Shown one piece after another: positions 21,039 through 24,043 of a stretch of 24,043 nucleotides of DNA. Both the position numbers and the translations under genes were made by a program. Under the pieces are notes generated by a model, which saw only the letters and a program-made list of their open reading frames with translations, searched no databases and was not told where the DNA came from. Each line of letters begins with the position of its first letter. Within the stretch, counting starts at the first letter, position 1. Origin of the DNA: DATJFH01 sp035495815 (GTDB lineage: Bacteria > Acidobacteriota > Terriglobia > Bryobacterales > Bryobacteraceae); the NCBI GenBank assembly GCA_035495815.1, contig DATJFH010000199.1:1-24043 (forward strand), written 5' to 3'.

Positions 21039-24000
21039 ATGAAGTCAAGGTTTCTGCAGTTGTTGCTGGCTTTGGGAGTTCTGGCATACGCTCAGGTTCC
21101 GACTGCAGTCCTGACCGGTGTGGTCAAGGACGCGAGCGGCGCGCTGGTTCCGAATGTCAAAGTCAAGGCGATCAGCACGGATACGAATCTGAGCCGTGAG
21201 GTGGTCACCGACGAATCGGGGACGTTTCGCATCGCGGCGCTCAATCCGGGACCGTACCGGCTGGAGGCGGAGGCGAGCGGTTTCAAGAAATCCACGATCG
21301 GCGGCATCGTGCTCGAAGTGGGACAACAGTCGCGCGTCGATGTCGAAATGCAGGTCGGCGACATCAGCCAGGCGGTGGAGGTCACCGGGCGGGCATCGGT
21401 GGTGAATACGGAGAGCAACCTGATCGGCGGCGTGATCAACCAGTCACGGGTGCTGAGCCTGCCGCTCAACGGGCGCAACTTTATGGAATTGACCACGCTG
21501 ACGGCGGGCATCGCGGAAGGCACGGGGGCGGCGGCGATCGTCAACAAACGCGCGCCGACATCGGCCGGCATGCCGCATCAGGATAACAACTACCAGCTGG
21601 ACGGGGCCGATAACAAGGAAGCGTTCTTCAATAGCTGGAACCTGGGGCCGTCGGTGGATGCGATCCAGGAGTTCAGCATTCAGGTGGGGCAGTACTCGGC
21701 GGAGTTCGGATCGGGCGGCGGCGCGGTGATCAACGTGGTGACCAAGTCCGGCACGAACCAGCTTCACGGCGCGGCGTGGGAATTCCTGCGCAACAACGAG
21801 TTCGACGCCCGCAACTTCTTTCTGACGCCGAGCCAGTCGATCGCCCCGCTGCGTCGGAACCAGTTCGGCGCTGCCGCCGGCGGCCCGATTCTCAAGAACA
21901 AGATGTTCCTGTTCGCCAATTACGACGGATCCCGCATCCGGCAGGGCCTTTTCCGGACCGGCGTGGTACCGAACGCCGCGCAGCTTCGTGGAGATTTCAC
22001 CGGGTACAGCAAAACGATCCGGGACCCGGCGACGGGCCAGCCTTTCGCGAACAACATCATTCCGACCAACCGGCTGGATCCGATTTCGCAGGCGTTGGTC
22101 AAGTTCTACCCCGCCCCCAACAATCCCAATCCGGCGCAGAATTTCACCGCCAACTTTTCCGGCAGCAACGATTACGATTCGGGACTGTTCCGCTTCGACT
22201 GGCAGCTCAGCACCAAGAACGCCCTGATGGTGCGCTACGGAATCCAGGACATTAACCAGTACACTCCCGGCACGTTCCCCACCGTGGGCGGATTGATCAT
22301 CCCGCAGAAGCCGCAGAACCTGGCGGTCAACCTGACAACCATCCTCAGCCCTCACCTGCTGAACGAAGCTCGAGTCAGCTATGGCCGCCAAATCCACCGG
22401 CAGCGCGGGCAGAATTCGGGCAATCCGATCGCGGCCAACGCCGGGGTGCCGTTCGCTCCGAAGGAGGGCAGCGGCGCCGGGTTCGTGGAGGGCCTGTCGC
22501 TCAGCAACACGTCATTCAGCAGCCTCTCGGAGCAACAGCCGTGGTTTCTGACCGTCAATACTTTCCAGTGGTACGACGGCATTACCTGGTCGCACGGCAA
22601 GCACAACCTGAAGGCGGGTGCTGACATACGCCGCCACCGCGCCGACGCTTTCCTGGGGACCCGGCTCAACAACCAATACAGTTTTACCGGCCAGTTCTCC
22701 GGTGACGGCTTCTCTGATTTCCTGCTCGGCAACATGGCTACATCCTCCATCGCGCTGTCGCCGAACGAAACCGGACGGTTCCGGCGGACGATGATGTCGT
22801 TCTACGCTCTGGACGACTGGAAAGTGAGTCCGAAGCTGACGCTGAACATCGGGCTCCGTTATGAATATGCGCAAATCCCGATTGAGCTGAGCGGCTTGAC
22901 GCCGTCGTTCGACCCGACACTCGCCAACGGGCAGGGCGGCCTGCGCTTTCCCAAGCAGAACAAGAACGCCGAGCCGTTCTACAAAAACGTCCGGCCCGAT
23001 CTGGGCTTCGGCTACCTGGACCGGGAGAGGCTGTGGACTCCCGACAGGAACGATATTGCTCCGCGCTTCGGCTTCGCCTACCGTCCCTTCGGCGGGACAA
23101 GAACGGTGGTGCGGGGCGGATACGGGATCTTCTATTCGAGTCCGCAGTTGATGAATATCATCCAGAACTCGGTAACGGGGCCGCCGGCGCAATTGTGGGC
23201 CGGATATACTTCCGACATCGCGCGTCCGACATTGACGTGGGCAGGCGACATCAACAACCCGAACGGAAACCTGGCGACCGCCATCTTCGGCCTGCTGACA
23301 GGGCCGGAGAACGCCTGGACGGACGGCTACACGCAGCAGTGGAGCCTGAGCGTGGGCCAGGAGATCACGCGCAACCTGGTGGTGGAGGTGCAATACCTGG
23401 GGTCGAAGAGCACACACCTCGAGAACTCGCTGGACTACAACTCGGTGCAACCCGGCGCAGGGAGCCTGCAGGCCCGGGTCCCGTTTCCGAAGTGGAACCG
23501 GGTTTTCGGTTTCAACAGCAGCGGGGCGGCAAACTATAATGCGCTGCTGGTGTCCGTCGAGAAACGCATGGGCAACGGGCTGACGTTCAAGGGCGCCTAC
23601 ACCAACAGCAAGACGCTGGCCAAGAACGGGGCCCGCTCCTCCGGCAACACGGGGCAGGTGCAGAACCCGTTCGACCTGCGGCAGAACAACGGCTATTCCT
23701 CCGACCACGTGCCGCAACGCTTCACCGGGAACTGGCTCTATGAGCTGCCGGTCGGACGGGGCCGCAAGTTGGGGAACAGCATGCATCGGGCAGCGGACCT
23801 GCTGGTGGGCGGCTGGCAGGTCTCCGGCATCGTGACACTGCACAACGGGTATCAGATCGGAGGGGAGCCCAACATCGCCATCGCCAACTGCAACTCCTCG
23901 GTGTTCAACCGCTGTCGCCCGGACCTGATCGGCCCGTTCATGCTCGGCGGCAGCGGACTGAACACGCCACGGTGGGACCGCATTGCCTTCGACTGGCCGC

Positions 24001-24043
24001 TCAACACGGCCAGACACCCGGCCCAGACGCCTCGCTTCGGCAG
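21039..24043 (+). CDS. TonB-dependent receptor 2, Oar-like (partial, runs off the window)
   Basis: The frame is open from the ATG at 21039 to the window end: 1001 codons and no stop, so the C terminus is missing. It has a signal peptide at about 1-19 (ending VLAYAQ). A carboxypeptidase-regulatory-like domain lies at about 22-108 (VLTGVVKDASGALVPNVKV, then GTFRIAALNPGPYRLEAEASGF). The plug has LPLNGRNF (PLNGRNF at 142-148), followed by a barrel with the same landmarks as receptor 1, for example NVVTKSGTN, LHGAAWEFLRNNEFDARNFF and later APRFGFAYR. GGGGAGG lies 8 nt before the ATG. It would import an unknown large substrate through the outer membrane with TonB-ExbBD energy. It is divergent from the Asp-box gene, 95 bp between starts. 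Confidence 0.92.
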   Translation, partial: MKSRFLQLLLALGVLAYAQVPTAVLTGVVKDASGALVPNVKVKAISTDTNLSREVVTDESGTFRIAALNPGPYRLEAEASGFKKSTIGGIVLEVGQQSRVDVEMQVGDISQAVEVTGRASVVNTESNLIGGVINQSRVLSLPLNGRNFMELTTLTAGIAEGTGAAAIVNKRAPTSAGMPHQDNNYQLDGADNKEAFFNSWNLGPSVDAIQEFSIQVGQYSAEFGSGGGAVINVVTKSGTNQLHGAAWEFLRNNEFDARNFFLTPSQSIAPLRRNQFGAAAGGPILKNKMFLFANYDGSRIRQGLFRTGVVPNAAQLRGDFTGYSKTIRDPATGQPFANNIIPTNRLDPISQALVKFYPAPNNPNPAQNFTANFSGSNDYDSGLFRFDWQLSTKNALMVRYGIQDINQYTPGTFPTVGGLIIPQKPQNLAVNLTTILSPHLLNEARVSYGRQIHRQRGQNSGNPIAANAGVPFAPKEGSGAGFVEGLSLSNTSFSSLSEQQPWFLTVNTFQWYDGITWSHGKHNLKAGADIRRHRADAFLGTRLNNQYSFTGQFSGDGFSDFLLGNMATSSIALSPNETGRFRRTMMSFYALDDWKVSPKLTLNIGLRYEYAQIPIELSGLTPSFDPTLANGQGGLRFPKQNKNAEPFYKNVRPDLGFGYLDRERLWTPDRNDIAPRFGFAYRPFGGTRTVVRGGYGIFYSSPQLMNIIQNSVTGPPAQLWAGYTSDIARPTLTWAGDINNPNGNLATAIFGLLTGPENAWTDGYTQQWSLSVGQEITRNLVVEVQYLGSKSTHLENSLDYNSVQPGAGSLQARVPFPKWNRVFGFNSSGAANYNALLVSVEKRMGNGLTFKGAYTNSKTLAKNGARSSGNTGQVQNPFDLRQNNGYSSDHVPQRFTGNWLYELPVGRGRKLGNSMHRAADLLVGGWQVSGIVTLHNGYQIGGEPNIAIANCNSSVFNRCRPDLIGPFMLGGSGLNTPRWDRIAFDWPLNTARHPAQTPRFG

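Noticed and set aside
22512..24017. 501-codon minus-strand frame under receptor 2
   Set aside because: Antisense to a well-supported receptor; no start context and no recognisable domain.
1..24043. tRNA, rRNA, CRISPR arrays, phage attachment sites, transposases
   Set aside because: I looked through the gaps between genes on both strands and saw no cloverleaf, no regularly spaced repeats and no transposase motif.

Overview
The window is a GC-rich bacterial chromosome segment. Its gene content suggests an Acidobacteriota member, probably of the Bryobacterales/Solibacter type. The clues are two large Oar-like TonB-dependent receptors with an N-terminal carboxypeptidase-regulatory-like domain and a PLNGRNF motif, an HU-like/TIR gene pair, a lysine-tailed secreted mini-protein, a FecR-like protein with a glycine-zipper tail, and a DUF72 protein. 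This assignment rests on family recognition, not on a marker gene. No tRNA, rRNA, CRISPR array or transposase was found.

Layout, left to right. Positions 49-135 hold the 3' end (domains V and VI) of a group II intron, which stops about 2 nt before a class II aldolase gene. A TrmJ-type tRNA 2'-O-methyltransferase overlaps the aldolase stop. It converges on, and overlaps by 68 bp, a POTRA-only BamA-like protein that shares an operon with a small TPR protein. A divergent 137-aa cysteine-containing protein follows, then an HtrA/DegP periplasmic protease with a strong terminator. Next, on the minus strand, come a DUF72 protein and an rrf2-cysK operon (a CymR-like sulfur regulator plus cysteine synthase), with a promoter/operator region and an orphan plus-strand terminator.

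At 7.9-9.1 kb there is a 46-aa secreted lysine-rich protein with its own terminator, followed by a tightly coupled pair: a truncated HU-like protein and a TIR-domain protein that itself starts with an HU-like fragment. This pair is the most system-like element in the window. A secreted TPR protein is divergent from uvrC (nucleotide excision repair). The uvrC gene ends exactly where a minus-strand cupin gene loses its expected second half, which looks like an old deletion junction.

From 15.3 kb down to 11.1 kb on the minus strand lies a surface-polysaccharide-like run: a TPR membrane protein, an O-antigen-ligase-family protein, an HpcH/HpaI aldolase and the truncated cupin. Divergent from it, behind a structured leader, is a FecR-like secreted protein, followed by a strong terminator. 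The right end holds TonB-dependent receptor 1, an Asp-box (sialidase-like) protein on the minus strand, and receptor 2, which runs off the window. Together these last three look like an outer-membrane glycan or peptide uptake neighbourhood.

A recurring TATACT box lies just upstream of several genes. In two or three cases it is only 6-7 nt from the ATG with no Shine-Dalgarno sequence, which suggests leaderless transcripts. No gap between genes exceeds about 250 bp.
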